Of a DNA stretch of 64,000 bases, positions 1-18,027 are shown piece by piece. Origin of the DNA: Hyperoodon ampullatus. Taxonomy: Eukaryota > Chordata > Mammalia > Artiodactyla > Ziphiidae. Position 1 is the stretch's first letter. Each line of letters opens with the position of its first letter. Location of the stretch: NCBI GenBank assembly GCA_949752795.1, contig OX457058.1, positions 152,530,353-152,594,352 of the forward strand, written 5' to 3'. A program made the position numbers and the translations under genes. Below the pieces are notes generated by a model. The model was not told where the DNA came from, did no database searches, and was given only the letters and a program-made list of their open reading frames with translations.

Positions 1-507
1 ACTTAGCCATAGAAAGGAACGAAATTGGGTCATTTGTAGAGATGTGGATGGACCTAAAGTCTGCCATAGAGTGAAGTAAGCCAGAAAGAGAAAAACAAAT
101 ATTGTATATTAACACATATACGTGGAATCTAGAAAAAAAATGGTACAGATGAATCTATCTGCAGGGCAGGAATCGAGACACAGATGTAGAGAACGGACAT
201 ATGGACACGGGGGGTGGGAAGGGGAGGGTGGGACAAATTGGGAGATTAGGATTGACATATATACACTGCCATGCGTAAAATAGATAGCTAGTGGGAACAT
301 GCTATAAAGCACAGGAAGCTCAGCTTGGTGCTCTGTGATGACCTAGATGGGGGAGGGGGGTGGGAGGGAGGTCCAAGAGGGAGGGGATATAGGTATACAT
401 ATAGCTGATTCATTTCATTGTACAGCAGAATACAACATTGTAAAGCAGTTATACTCCAATTAAAAAAATAAAAATAAAAAGAATTAAAAAGTTTAAAACT
501 TCAAAAA
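1..507 (+). mobile_element. L1 3' end (truncated by the window edge)
   Basis: The block has the artiodactyl/cetacean L1 3' end signature: a gatggaccta motif, tagctgattcatttcattgt, a final atactccaattaaaaaaata and an A-rich tail. Related tails occur at 27845-28355, 34227-34421 and 48275-48525. The 5' part lies left of the window. Confidence 0.85.
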
Positions 508-1926
508 AAAAAAAAAAAAGAAAATTCTCTTCCCTGCCTCATTTACAGACTAGTCCACCATACTTATAAATGAGCACAGTTACCAAGAGCTAGTCGGTAG
601 ATACTATGTATTTTTTAAAAGCCACATATTCTCCCAAACAAACCTAAATAGAAAGATGTCTCATAATACCTGACCCACTAACAAAGTTTAGTGTGGACAG
701 ATCAAACCTAACTTCTTTGCTATTCTCTCTTGTGTTTATATATCTGGGGCTTGTAAAACATCAGTCTGTAAGCATGGAGAAGAGGAAATGGATCTTATTC
801 TCTATTCATTTCATATTTCAAATGTTCAATTTCAAATTGAACATTAATGCTAGATAATGTAATATTTAAAAGGCTCATTCATTAGGCTAGAGGATAGAAC
901 TTTATAGAAAGATGTCTTAGTGATCTTTCAACTGCTAGATCCAAGTAACTACCTCTTCTTCAAGATACCAGAACTGTTCCAGCTTCTTTCAGAATCAACA
1001 AAATCTCTCCTGATCAGCCTGACTTAACATAATCAAGACTTGCTGAAACCATAAGCCTTGTTTCAGTTTGAGGTAAACTTCTTGCCAGTACTCTTTGAAG
1101 TCACTTTAGGAAAAGTTTTCATTATAATTTTCTCATTAAATACTTAAGGATTGAATTACTATAAAAGATTCTAACAGATCCTATCTCTTGGATTTAAGAC
1201 AATTTGGAGGAGGAGGCTTGGAGAAAATAAGCTCTGTTGGGAGAAAAGAGCGCTGCTGAAAGCCAAGCAGAGGTGGTCTGATCAAAGGACAATTCTGGGA
1301 AGAGTAAAGTCAAGATGATCCCAAAGCTGGCATGTTAGCTGCCTCTTCCTCTCAAATGTCTTCTCACACTTAGACTACAAACATGCTCAAGTCTCTCCCA
1401 TCTGAAAAGAAACAAAAACCTTTCCTCCACCTGTGTCCTGCCCCATACTTCCTGACACCCTTAACCTTTAGCTGTCACCCCCATCTCTTTGGTATGTAGC
1501 CGAAGTCCTGGAAAGAGAGGGCTCCTTAGCTCCCCTTTCTCCCTTCCCTCACTCCTGACCCCCTGCCCACCCCTAGGAACAGATTCCACAAGGCAGGCAG
1601 TGTCCCCTGACAGCCAAATCCAACTCCTCAGGCTTTACTCTCCGGCCACTGTTGACCATTCCCTTCCTGTTTAAAACTTCCCTTGGCTGTGGCAGTATTA
1701 CTTTTCCCTGGTTTTCCTCCTCCTCTCTGACCAAATATTTTCAATCATCCTTTACAGTCTCTTCTTTTCAGCAGTAGCTTTCTGGACCTTTGCCAAAACA
1801 TATACACCCTGAATGCTGGTGTTCCACAGCCTCCATGCTTGGCTCTCTTTTTTTCTTCATATTCTCCCTGAACAATTGCACGTCTGTTAGACCCTTCTCC
1901 AGCTTCTGATATTATCAAAATATATA

Positions 1927-2145
1927 CAGTTGACCCTTGAACAACACAGGAGTTAGGGGCACCAACCCTCTGTGTGGTAAAAAATCCTTGTATAACCTTA
2001 CAGTCAGCCCTCCGTAGACATGGTTCCACATCTGGGAATTCAACCAACCGCAGATCCTGTAGTAGTGTAGTGTGTATTTTTTGAAAAAAATTAGAGTATA
2101 AGTGGACCCGCACAGTTCAAACCCATGTTGTTCAAGGGCCAACTG
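1927..2145. mobile_element. Tigger/pogo-type DNA transposon remnant
   Basis: A 219-bp element with terminal inverted repeats: CAGTTGACCCTTGAACAAC at the left and the complement of GTTGTTCAAGGGCCAACTG at the right (one mismatch). It is flanked by TA on both sides, the expected target for mariner/Tigger transposons. It has no coding capacity. The exact subfamily is not assigned. Confidence 0.8.
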
Positions 2146-2639
2146 TATACTGTTAACCCCCAAATAGATACTGCAGCCCTGACTTCTTTCCCAAGTGCTA
2201 GATCTCAAAGTCTGTCCATCCACTGGACATCTCCATTTGAAGGCACATTCAGTGTGTCTAAACTAAGGCTCATAATCTTAACTCCCTAGCCAAGTGTACT
2301 TCTCCTCCTCTGGTTCCTTTTTCTGTCAACGGCACCATCCCTCTAGTCATCTGAGTGAGAACCCTGAGAATCATTACTTATCTTTTCTCCTTTATCTCTT
2401 TTATATTCTCTTGCTCACCAGGTCCTCTTGATTCTACCTTTCAAATATGCCCCTCCTCTCCATTCCCATTGCTACTGACTTAGTCAAATCTTCATACTGT
2501 CTTACTTGCACCAGTGCACGAGCCTCTCAACTGCTCTCTACCTCAAATCTTTCCTATATCCATGTATCCCACACTTTATCCACTAAATCTATCTTCTACT
2601 TTTTATTTTTAAATATTACTAAAGTAATTCAGATTTCTG

Positions 2640-3560
2640 TAAAAAATGATAGACTGAGTTGATGTGGATTTTCCTGTGCTCCAAACAGAAAGAGCTAAAG
2701 AAGGAGTTAAGAAACCACAATGAATAAAAAAGGACACCATGAAAAAAGAACAGATAGATCTGAGAAAGAGCTAAATAAAACTTCTGGAAAAAAATAATAG
2801 TCATTGAAATAAAAAACCCAGTGGACAAGTTAAACAACTAATTAAATAGTAGATGAAGAGTGAACTTAGTTTAGTGGAAGATAAATGAGGAAATTTCCCA
2901 GAATACATCACAGAGAGATAAAACCATGGGAAATACGAAAGAGATGGCAAAAGACATGGAGAATAGAATGATAAGGTCCAGTAGACACCTGATAGCATTT
3001 CTAGGAGGCAAGAGAGAGAAGGGGGGAAGAAGCAATGTTTGAAGTGATAATAACTATATTTTCCAAATTGAATACGTAAAATGAATCTCAAGAAGGAAAT
3101 CAAAATAAATCCACACAAAGATATATCATAGGGAAATGGAAGAACACCAAAGACAGAGAAATCTTAAAAGCAACCAGAGACAAAATCAGGTTACCTACAA
3201 AGTAATGATAATAAAATTGACAATGGACTTCAGTAGCAAAAATAGAATGTCAGAAGTAACAGAATATTTTTGAAATGCTTGAGGGATAAATAAGAATATG
3301 GACTTCTATTTTTAGCTAGACAATCATGCAAATGTGAAGGTGGAATAAAGATGTTTTCAAAGATATTTTATTCCTGGACTCTTAACAAAAGAACTTTTAA
3401 GAGATTTACTTCAGTGAAAAGAAAACTGAACACAAAGAATAAATAGGATGCAAGAAGCAATAGTGAACAAAGAATGGAAAACACTTTGGTTAAGCTAAAT
3501 AAACATTTACTATAAAATTAAGGTCTACCAGGGGGATTAAAGACAAGGTGGAATTAAAAT
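2640..3560 (+). mobile_element. Degenerate L1-like block
   Basis: A-rich sequence that resembles old L1 internal sequence (for example a passage on a 'cttcagtagcaaaaatagaa' theme near 3230). It is heavily mutated and has no long open frame. Family and boundaries are approximate. Confidence 0.5.
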
Positions 3561-3839
3561 AGGCAACGAAATGGAAGATGGGAGAAAAGTGGTACAAGAG
3601 AAAGGGTGGTAAGGTTTGTGTACGGTTTATGAAGAGAACAGAATAACAAATTACCTTTAAACTGTGTTATATATGCAAGCTAAAATTCCCCGTCTAAACC
3701 AGTAGAGGGGAAAAAAAGAGAAATAAAGAAAACTCTAATAGAAAACAGGAAAGGAGGAAAGAAAAGACAACAAATACAAAATAAATTGTTTTAAAAAAAC
3801 GAAACACGTAAGTAAAGTATTTAAAATGCAGTGCTGAAG

Positions 3840-4350
3840 TGTATTTTGCTCTTCATTGGCTGCCTACAGGATGAAATGCAAACTATTCAGCTAAATATGC
3901 TAAATCCCTTTATGAGTTGGGCTTGACAACCTATCTAGCCTCATCTAGGCCCACCACTACCTTGTGTGTATCTTAATTCGAGCCATGTGTATTGGTAGTT
4001 CCCTAAGCACGGGATCTGTTTCAAGTCTCTGATATCTGTTATTCTGTCTAGAATGACCTTATCCCCTCTTCTGTACTTGGCAGGCTCCTACTGTTCTATA
4101 AGACTTTTCCTGAAACAAACAAACAAAAAACAAATGTTTTTCTGTGATAGTTTCCTTGACCTCCACCCTCCTGGGCACAGTAAATATTCTGTATTTCCAT
4201 AGCACTTTTGAACATACCTCTGCTGGCCAAATTTCATTACAGTATAATTATTTAAATGTCCTTCTCCCTCACCTTGAGCTAATTCATCTTTGAATCTCTG
4301 GCACCTGGCACACAGCAGGTTATTTCATAAATGCTTGTTGAATAAAAGAT
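3840..4350 (+). mobile_element. L2 LINE fragment
   Basis: It contains a diverged L2 3' region and ends with the characteristic L2 tail: ctggcacacagcaggtta..., then tgcttgttgaat near 4330-4340. Confidence 0.65.
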
Positions 4351-4395
4351 GAATATAGAGAATTTCTGAACAAAGTAAGAGGTTATTAGCATTCA

Positions 4396-5612
<1,217 letters not shown>

Positions 5613-5724
5613 GATAAGAGTCTCCTTTGTTCCTCTGTCACTGTTATCTCTAGTGGAGGACTTATAGTGGAAGACAGTAATTTTTTTCGACCAGAGCCTT
5701 GTGGCTGTTGCTTCTCATAGGAAC
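5613..5724 (-). CDS. MLH3: MLH3 exon 8, with an unusual donor
   Basis: A 112-bp exon with acceptor CAATAG at 5725-5726, phase 1 to phase 2. It encodes [20 protein letters not shown] followed by [17 protein letters not shown]. The only donor that keeps frame with exon 9 is TTATC|GTTAGT at 5611-5612. The last exonic base is C, not the usual G, so the codon split across the junction becomes TCG (Ser). My recollection of mammalian MLH3 is Trp (TGG) here. Exon identity is secure; efficient use of the donor is not certain. Confidence 0.9.
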
Positions 5725-6969
5725 CTATTGAGAGAAAGATGAATGGGTTAAGAGCAGGAAGTGAAGTCTTCCAGATTCAGATAAAAATGAAGACAGTCAT
5801 GGAATTATTATAATGCTTAGCAGCATGTTCAATGTTCAGTTTTAGGCTTTGAATTTCCATTATTAAAGTCAAACTAGTAAGTATCTAGTTTGTTTATTCA
5901 TTTTAGCAGTATTTTCTTAAATAAGAAATATAAGACTTAATCTTACATTCAAATGAACAATGCGATGTTCCCGTAGATAGTCAACAAATGTGGTTGCAGT
6001 AACAGAGGCTGACTAATATGGATTACTGGGGAGATAAAAGGGGTTTACTTCACAACCCAGTGGCTCAAGAAGGCTCCCTCATTCTTCCAGAAGGATTTCC
6101 CAGGCTCTGAAGAGAATCAGTCAGTACTATTCTCAAATGGTCCAGGGCCTAAAGCAAGAAAGTTTTTCTAATACTTTTTATTGTATCTTTCCCAACTCTT
6201 AGGTCTTCATTTTATAAGGAAAACTGAACATGGAAATAACATCACTGCCATTCTAGTCCATGAAATACCTCCCTAGGTCCTCACCTAACTCTACAACATT
6301 TGGGTTTTTTATTACTTGACCACAGGAGTAAAGATTTTCCTGGTATTTTACACCTTGGGGAACAGACTGCCTCATATGAGAAAAATGGGTAGCAAAGATT
6401 AAAAAGCACATATTGACTTTGGAAGAATCCATAACAAATTAGTGATACAGGTTGCCTCTGGGGAGAAACTAGGTTGGATGAAGGGCAAGGGTAGAAAAGA
6501 GACCTTATTTTATTCCCTTTTGTACCTTTCAGACTTGAGCCTATTGGATTATACTACCTATTCAAAAACAAATTAAATTTTAAAATAAAAACAATATATT
6601 GGGCCTTCTGAGCCGCTTGGTAGTCTCTGCCTGATGAACTGTGAAGGTAAACCAAGATCACATGGGCATGTGGAGGGGCATATCTTTGTGCTGAAAGTTG
6701 TAATAAAGTAGCCTAGTCTTTAGGGTTGATGATAAGGATACAGCAAATATGCCTTTGACCATGTGTTAAGACCCACACGTTTGAATTAGCAAAGTGAACT
6801 ACTACATTCTTTCAATTATAAAAGAAGCCATACCAGCAGGCTTCAGCTTCATTTTTTAAAATGTACAATTCATCTTTTTTCACAACAGTCACAGTTAGAA
6901 AAACTCTTTCAGGTACATTAATTCTGCTGGGGAGTCTCGAATCTTTCCTAGTCCTCAGCAGATTCTTAC
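5725..6969 (-). other. MLH3: MLH3 intron 7
   Basis: Intron of 1.2 kb with no exon. The segment at about 6390-6600 resembles an old L1 3' end but is too diverged to assign. Confidence 0.8.
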
Positions 6970-7041
6970 CAATGGTCAGCTGCTCCAATCGGACACGCTC
7001 ATGGGCAGCATGCTGGTCCACCAAGACTAGCAGGTTTCCAC
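6970..7041 (-). CDS. MLH3: MLH3 exon 7: endonuclease-motif exon
   Basis: A 72-bp exon with acceptor CTTCTAG at 7042-7043 and donor G|GTAAGAA at 6969. It enters and leaves in phase 1. It encodes [20 protein letters not shown] followed by QLTI. The DQHA-x2-E-x4-E metal-binding endonuclease motif is complete at residues 1280-1291 of the predicted protein. Because the exon length is a multiple of three, skipping it would remove 24 residues and the nuclease motif while keeping the frame. A shorter isoform lacking 24 residues is known for human MLH3. It lies about 5.7 kb from exon 6. Confidence 0.95.
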
Positions 7042-7689
7042 CTAGAAGACCAGCAAGCACCACTGGGTTTCAAATTCTCAGGTCAAGATTAAAATAATCA
7101 TGTTGTGTTGAGGGAGAAAAAGCTTAATTCAAACTATTTAACAACATGAGCAAAAGAGAAGCATACAAACTGAGCAGTAACAACTGCATCTTTTATTTCC
7201 TAAAAAGTTAAAGTTATGGGAAAAACTACAACAAATGTACCCCTGATGAAAAACTCTTTAGTTCATTAGTATTTCATTTCTAAAACATGGTGAAAGCCCT
7301 ACATTCTTAATGTTTAAATACTGATTTTGATTTATTAATTCAAATTTGATACAATGAAGGATCATTAAACCACACATTTTATAATCAGCTGACCTTGATT
7401 CGCAAGCTGCCCCAGAACCCATGAAGCATTCTACTACACTTTAGATCAGAGGTCAGCAATATTTTTCTGTGAAAGGCCAGACAGTAAATATTTTAGGCTT
7501 TTGGGACACATGGTTTCTGTCACAACTACTCAAATATTCATTCTGAACCAAAGCCGCCATAGACATGTGAATATTGTAGCTGTGTTCCAATAAACTTTTT
7601 ACAGACACTGAAATATTAATTTCATATAATTTTAATGTGTCAAAAAATATAACTCTTCCTTTGCTTTTTATTTTACTATTTAAAAATGT

Positions 7690-7748
7690 AGTATACCTGA
7701 AACTAATGTAACACGGTAAATTAACTACACGTCAATTAAAAAAAAAAG
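7690..7748 (+). mobile_element. Very short L1 3'-tail insertion
   Basis: The segment 'gtatacctgaaactaatgta' through 'cgtcaattaaaaaaa' matches only the last 60 or so bases of an L1. It interrupts the hAT sequence between 'tttaaaaatg' and 'gtaaaaaccattctta', which are adjacent in the uninterrupted family. Confidence 0.6.
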
Positions 7749-7751
7749 TAA

Positions 7752-8000
<249 letters not shown>

Positions 8001-8055
8001 AACAGGTTATGGCTGCATCCGGCCCCCAGGCCACAGTTTGCCTTGCTTTAGACTC

Positions 8056-8215
8056 AGGCTTCACAAACTTGGAACAGCAGACAAATCACCTGGGGATCTT
8101 ATTAAGATGCAGATTCTGATTCAGTAGGTTAGGGGTGGGACACAAGATTGTGCAAGTCTAACAAACTCCCAGGTGATGTTATTTACAGACCTTGATTTTG
8201 AGTAGCAAGGCTTTA
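8056..8215. mobile_element. MER5A-like hAT remnant
   Basis: It contains the family's typical text 'aaatcacctggggatcttattaagatgcagattctgattcagtagg' in diverged form and ends with a 'gatttt gagtagcaagg'-like inverted end. It directly abuts the preceding hAT element. Confidence 0.6.
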
Positions 8216-8783
8216 TACTCTCAGGTGCAAGAGAGAAGCAGAATGTCCTGACCCCAAAGCCAAACCTACAGGGAAATAAATCCCTTTCTCACTGGCAGGA
8301 GGACTGATTCTCAATTACATTAGTACATCTTTTTAGCTTGTAATTTTATTACTTTTGGCCAAAGGGTTGAGGTTTATTGTTACTGATTATATTGAAATAA
8401 AAGTTCTCCTCTTGAATTTGATCAAACTAGATAATGCCTGTTTTTCCTATTTCTACTAAAGATTAAAAAAATTGTTTGTATGACACCATCAAATTCATGG
8501 CGTAAGAGCTACTGACTTGAAAAATAAAAAGATTATGATTTTTCTGACAGCATGTTCAACCACAGAACAGGCCCCAAAATGTTGAATTTTAAACTCCTTT
8601 GAGGATAGGAGGAGTTGCAGCTGGTTGTGATGAATACTGAACATCCTGTATTGGGCAGAACAATGGAATAAATAATAAATTACGAGGGAGTAACCTCAAA
8701 CTCACAACCTGAGCCAATGTGAATTACCAAGAGTCAGGGACCCTACAAAATCAATCCTGCACCTGACTCTGGAGGAATGATTT

Positions 8784-8989
8784 TTTTTTTTTTTTTGCTG
8801 TACGCGGGCCTCTCACTGTTGTGGCCTCTCCCGTTGTGGAGCACAGGCTCCGGACGCGCAGGCTCAGTGGCCATGGCTCACGGGCCCAGCCACACTGCGG
8901 CATGTGGGATCTTCCCAGACTGGGGCACGAACCCGCGTCCCCTGCATCGGCAGGCGGACTCTCAACCACTGCGCCACTAGGGAAGCCTT
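8784..8989 (-). mobile_element. CHR-type tRNA-derived SINE
   Basis: An antisense copy: T-tract, then 'gcgggcctctcactgttgtgg' to 'gcgccactagggaagcc'. It is flanked by the 13-bp duplication GGAGGAATGATTT (8771-8783 and 8990-9002). Confidence 0.92.
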
Positions 8990-9114
8990 GGAGGAATGAT
9001 TTATAGTCTACAAAATGTTCATGACATTTTCCATTCCTTGAATGAAGCAGAATATATGAAGGTAATTTACTCATGTCAGAGCTGTATTTTTGATATTCCA
9101 AAATAACAGAATAG

Positions 9115-9213
9115 AAGCTTCATCAGGGCAAGGATTTTTGTCTGTTATATTCCTGGCATGTATAATAGCACCAGGCACATAAGAGGCACTCAATAAATGA
9201 ATGAATCCTTATT
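9115..9213 (+). mobile_element. L2 3' end
   Basis: The passage 'catcagggcaaggatttttgtc' through 'ggcactcaataaatgaatga' is the L2 3' terminal consensus in diverged form. Confidence 0.7.
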
Positions 9214-9286
9214 CTTTAGAGGATCATAACTGAACAACTGAATTTTATTATAGGTGGAAACATGCAATAAAAATGCCATTATATGG

Positions 9287-9503
9287 GGCTTCCCTGGTGG
9301 CGCAGTGGTTGAGAGTCTGCCTGCCGATGCAGGGGACACGGGTTCGTGCCCCGATCTGGGAGGATCCCACATGCCGCGGAGCGGCTGGGCCCGTGAGCCA
9401 TGGCCGCTGAGCCTGCGCATCCGGAGCCTGTGCTCCGCAACGGGAGAGGCCACAACAGTGAGAGGCCCGCATACTGCAAAAAACAAACAAACAAACAAAA
9501 AAA
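9287..9503 (+). mobile_element. CHR-type tRNA-derived SINE
   Basis: A full-length sense copy from GGCTTCCCTGGTGGCGCAGT to an (AAAC)n/A tail. The flanking duplication is AATGCCATTATATGG before it and AATGCCATTATATGG after the tail (about 9272-9286 and 9504-9518). Confidence 0.92.
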
Positions 9504-9663
9504 AATGCCATTATATGGCATTAATTTCACAATAATGTAAAACAATATTTATCCATTAAAAATGTGTAAATATTAAAATAAAAGTAAATCAATTATAGGA
9601 ATAGGTTGCTTTTGGTATTTGTGAGCAACAATAAAAATACTTATATTTTGATTTAGAAAAATT

Positions 9664-9942
9664 TTTTTTTTTAATGTATTTATTTATTTATTTTTGGCTG
9701 TGTTGGGTATTCGTTTCTCTAGTTGTGGCAAGCGGGGGCCACTCTTCATCGCGGTGTGTGGGCCTCTCACTGTCGCGGCCTCTCCTGTTGCAGAGCAAAG
9801 GCTCCAGACGTGCAGGCTCAGTAATTGTGGCTCACGGGCCCAGTCGCTCCGCGGCATGTGGGACCCTCCCGGACCAGGGCTCAAACCCGTGTCCCCTGCA
9901 TTAGCAGGCAGACTCTCAACCACTGTGCCACCAGGGAAGCCC
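9664..9942 (-). mobile_element. CHR-type SINE, longer subfamily
   Basis: An antisense copy of about 275 bp. It includes the extra 'gcgggggccactcttcatcg' segment absent from the short copies. AGAAAAATT occurs on both flanks. Confidence 0.88.
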
Positions 9943-10479
9943 AGAAAAATTCTTTATATAAAAGTACTCCTTGATGGCAGCTAACCTATACAGTAACAAT
10001 CCAGAATCTCAGAGAAATTTAAATATCTGGAGATTTTGTGGCTACACCCATCTCAGGTGCCATTAGTAGAGATTTTGGTATTAAACAAGAAAGAATTCCA
10101 GGTAATCAAAACTTTAGAAAACAATCTATTCACTTTCTAGAAGTAGTAAGACTACTAGAATTTGACCTTCACTAATTCTATATTTATGATAAGTACGACA
10201 AAACTTTTGGTTACTTTACCTTTGATCTGTAATGACATTTACTAAATAAATTTATACTGTAAACAAGATAAAAAAGAATATTTTGAAATACAAAGAGAAT
10301 GAACTGCTTTCAAACTTTAGAAGCTCTCGCCTGCAGGTCTACCCATCGGGAGCCAACTCCTCCAGTTGTGCTCAGGACTCAGCCACTCAGGCCTTTTCCA
10401 GAACCTGACAGGATCAAGCATTCCTTGTAAATGGCTCAAGAGTCTCCCAGTTAAAAAAAAAAAAAAAAGCCTTCTCGCA

Positions 10480-11980
10480 CCCTCACTCTCCTTAGTCCCT
10501 CTTCCATGTCACAGATTTTGGAGTCTCTCCTGTCCTATGTCTTCTCTGAAACAGCTCTCATCTGCAGTCCCTGACCTCCACTGTCTGGAAATCTAACAGA
10601 TATTTTTGGTCCTCATCTTAACCTCTCAGCAGCACTTAGTACAAAGTCTTGGCTTTGCAACACAACCTTTGCTTGTTTTCCTATTTCTGTTGTTTCATAA
10701 TCTCTCTTGCTGGTTCACCCTTTTCTACCCAGCTATTAAATGGCGGAATTACTCTAGATTTAGAACCTCTCTTCCCCTCCTCACTCTTCACTCTTCTTCT
10801 AGGTGATAAAATTTATACACATGACTTCAGTGACTGACTTTATGCTGACAACTCAGATTTAGATCTCCATGTCAGAATGCTTCTCGCATCCTAGACCTGT
10901 AATATTCCTGACACATTCTTGAACATTTCAAAGGGGTTTCAGACTGAACTCATGCTTTTCACCCTTCTTGCCTGCTTCTCCAACCTCGTCCGGCAACGTC
11001 ATCCACTCAGTTACGTAGGTCAGAAAACCAGGAGTCATCTTTGATATACCTTCCCCATATCCAATCCATCACCAAGTCCTGCTGACTTTATCTCCTAAAT
11101 ATCTTTCTCTCTAGGTCACCCTGATCCCAGCTAACCATCATTTCTTAGATATTGCAACATCCTCCTAACAGTCTCTCTGCAGTTACTGGGACTCCATCTC
11201 CACACCCGCTCCAGGCTCCACACTGCAGCCAGAGCAGTATTTTCAAAATGCAAATGTGATGTGACATGTGCCGCTGCGAAAACAAACAATAAAAAAGAAA
11301 ACTTCAATTGTTTCCAATTGGTGTTGGGATGAAGACAAAGCTTGTAACTGGTCTTTAAGATCTAGCTGCAGGGCTTCCCTGGTGGCGCAGTGGTTGGGAG
11401 TCCGCCTGCCGATGCAGGGGACACGGGTTCGTGCCCCAGTCCGGGAAGATCCCACATGCCGCAGAGCAGCTGCGCCCGTGAGCCATGGCCGCTGAGCCTG
11501 CGCGTCCGGAGCCTGTGCTCCACAACGGGAGAGGCCACAACAGTGAGAGGCCCGCGTACCGCAAAAAAAAAAAAAAAAAAAAAAAGATCTGGCTGCAACC
11601 TACTTGTCTAGCCTATCTCCTGCCCTCACACAAGGAAGGGCTTGCCCTGCTTCCTATCACTGAAGGAGAGGAAAGCACAAATTGCATATTATTCCCTCTG
11701 CCCACAATACTCCTCCCTCCTTTCCTTACCTAGTTAACTTATACTTCAGATCTCGCTTTACCCACACAACCTTCCCTGACCTCACTACTAAATCAAATCT
11801 CCCAACACAGATTCTTACAGCATCTTGTTTCTCTCCTCCATAACACTAGAGTTAAAATTTTAATTGTTTGTGTAACTATCTGTTTCTCTTGCATGAATAT
11901 TTTCTCCCACCATTGTATCCCTAGCACAGTCCCCGGCATGCAATAGGCACTCAATCAATATTTGTTGAATGAGTTAATGT
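10480..11980 (+). mobile_element. L2 LINE, about 1.5 kb, split by a SINE
   Basis: Diverged L2 sequence ends with the diagnostic tail 'ggcatgcaataggcactcaatcaatatttgttgaatga' near 11935-11973. The SINE at 11371-11584 interrupts it. Short open frames inside are not genes. Confidence 0.65.
11371..11584 (+). mobile_element. CHR-type tRNA-derived SINE
   Basis: A full-length short-subfamily copy with a pure A-tail of about 20. Flanking duplications are AGATCTAGCTGCA (11358-11370) and AGATCTGGCTGCA (11585-11597), one mismatch. Confidence 0.93.
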
Positions 11981-12369
11981 TATTATTTACAAATTGTTGT
12001 TGTTTTATTAAAGCAGGTCACCAAGAGATTATATGTAACTCTTGATAAATCAGAGTTCATCATATAAACTTTCTATTATTATAAAGGGAACGCATTAAAA
12101 CATTATTAAAAAGTCAAAGACTATAAAATATTTTAAAAAGTAAAAGATGAAATTTCCCCTCTGCCCATTTCCATTCTCACTCCCAAGGTAACCACTCTTA
12201 ATAGTTTAACATGTATATACATGTCTATGTATATAAAACTAAATGTACTTTAAAACTGTTGTTTCATAATATTAATTTAGATTGGTTTTCCCTAATCTGT
12301 CCAAATCATTGAAACTGTATTGTATATAAAAAAATAACCTTAAAAGGAGGCTGTCAGAAGACCAGCTGG

Positions 12370-12750
12370 GGCTTCCCTGGTGGTGCAGTGGTTAAGAATC
12401 TGCCTGCCAATGCAAGGAACACGGGTTCGAGCCCTGGCCTGGGAAGATCCCACATGCCGTGGAGCAACTAAGCCCCTGCACCACAACTACTGAGCCTGCA
12501 CTCAAGAAACCACAAGCCACAACTATTGAGCCCATGTGCCACAACTATTGAGCCCATGTGCCACAACTACTGAAGCCCGCGCACCTAAGGCCCGTGCTCC
12601 ACTACAAGAGAAGCCACTGCAATGAGAAGCCCACACACCACAACGAAGAGTAGCCCCTGCTCACCACAACTAGAGAAAGCCCGCGCACAGCAACGAAGAC
12701 CCAACGCGGCCAAAAATTAAAAAAATAATTAATTAAAAAAAAAAAAAAAA
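12370..12750 (+). mobile_element. CHR-type SINE, long form with internal 22-bp tandem repeat
   Basis: A full-length copy of about 380 bp flanked by AAGACCAGCTGG on both sides (12358-12369 and 12751-12762). Inside it the 22-bp unit CACAACTATTGAGCCCATGTGC is duplicated. It lies 38 bp beyond the MLH3 exon 6 donor. Confidence 0.92.
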
Positions 12751-12774
12751 AAGACCAGCTGGTTACTGAGGCTA

Positions 12775-13995
<1,221 letters not shown>

Positions 13996-14734
13996 CTAGA
14001 AAGACCCAGATCAAACGTCATTTACATTGTAATCTTTTATTTCTGCAGAACTGTTTTACCAAAGATCTCAAAGTGCTTTACAAACATTCATTTTCACAGA
14101 ACCTATTAGAGGTGGGTTGAATTCAGGGAACTTATAAAAATTCAAAAGGCTTTATGAATTATTACTCTTAAATAATAATTTTTGTTTATACACAGAATTA
14201 CTGACAAACACCAATACTTTCAGAATAACAATTTGCCTGCGCTTCATGAGCAAGTCCTTAAAGACATCTTAACTGATGAATCAGTAACAAATGCTCATAT
14301 ACTCTACACCCGTATTACAACACACAAAGCACATTGTGTGATAACCCACTGAGGAGAGGATGCATACTCATGTCCAGTGGTGAACTGTTCCTCTAGCAGA
14401 AGATTCACTGCTTTATCTAATGATAACAGTTTTTATTACCACCACCCTAAATACTTTGCCAAAGCTGCAAGTCAGGGCTTCTGAGAGTGGTAAACACATT
14501 CACTATTCACAAAGTGGTTACACATGTCTAATCCAAAATGTCCGAGCTTCCAAACTGCTATGAATTCTGATTCCTCCTCTCTACAGTAAATATTAATTTC
14601 CAAATAAATTATTTGGAAACATGCTCACTTGCCATTCATAATTACAAATGAATATAGTCATTCATGCCCATACCCAATTTAAATGAAATTCAAATTTTTA
14701 AATAACAAGCAAAGAAAAATTGCTGCAGACCTAC
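13996..14734 (-). other. MLH3: MLH3 intron 4
   Basis: Intron of 0.7 kb. I see no exon and no clear repeat. Confidence 0.8.
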
Positions 14735-14820
14735 CTCTGGATAACGGGCAAATACTGGGTTGTCCCATTCTGAGAACAAAGACTGAAGCGATTCGGGACC
14801 AACAGCACCGTCCCCAGTAG
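14735..14820 (-). CDS. MLH3: MLH3 exon 4
   Basis: An 86-bp exon with acceptor CTGTAG at 14821-14822 and donor GAG|GTAG at 14734. It begins in phase 1 and ends on a codon boundary. It encodes [19 protein letters not shown] then [10 protein letters not shown]. The second half is the conserved part; the first ten residues look freely evolving. Confidence 0.95.

Positions 14821-18027
<3,207 letters not shown>

Noticed and set aside
6812..6969. Extension of MLH3 exon 7 as a longer open frame past GTAAGAA
   Set aside because: The residues beyond the donor do not resemble MLH3, while exon 8 (5613-5724) continues the known protein in phase.
8777..9535. Several overlapping 60-115 residue open frames with a common peptide theme (GLSLLWPLPLRSTGSG and its other-strand partners)
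   Set aside because: They recur at every CHR-type SINE in the window (for example 11355, 23609, 34010, 36233, 45065, 49601), in several frames, and track the SINE boundaries. They are translations of a repeat, not a gene family.
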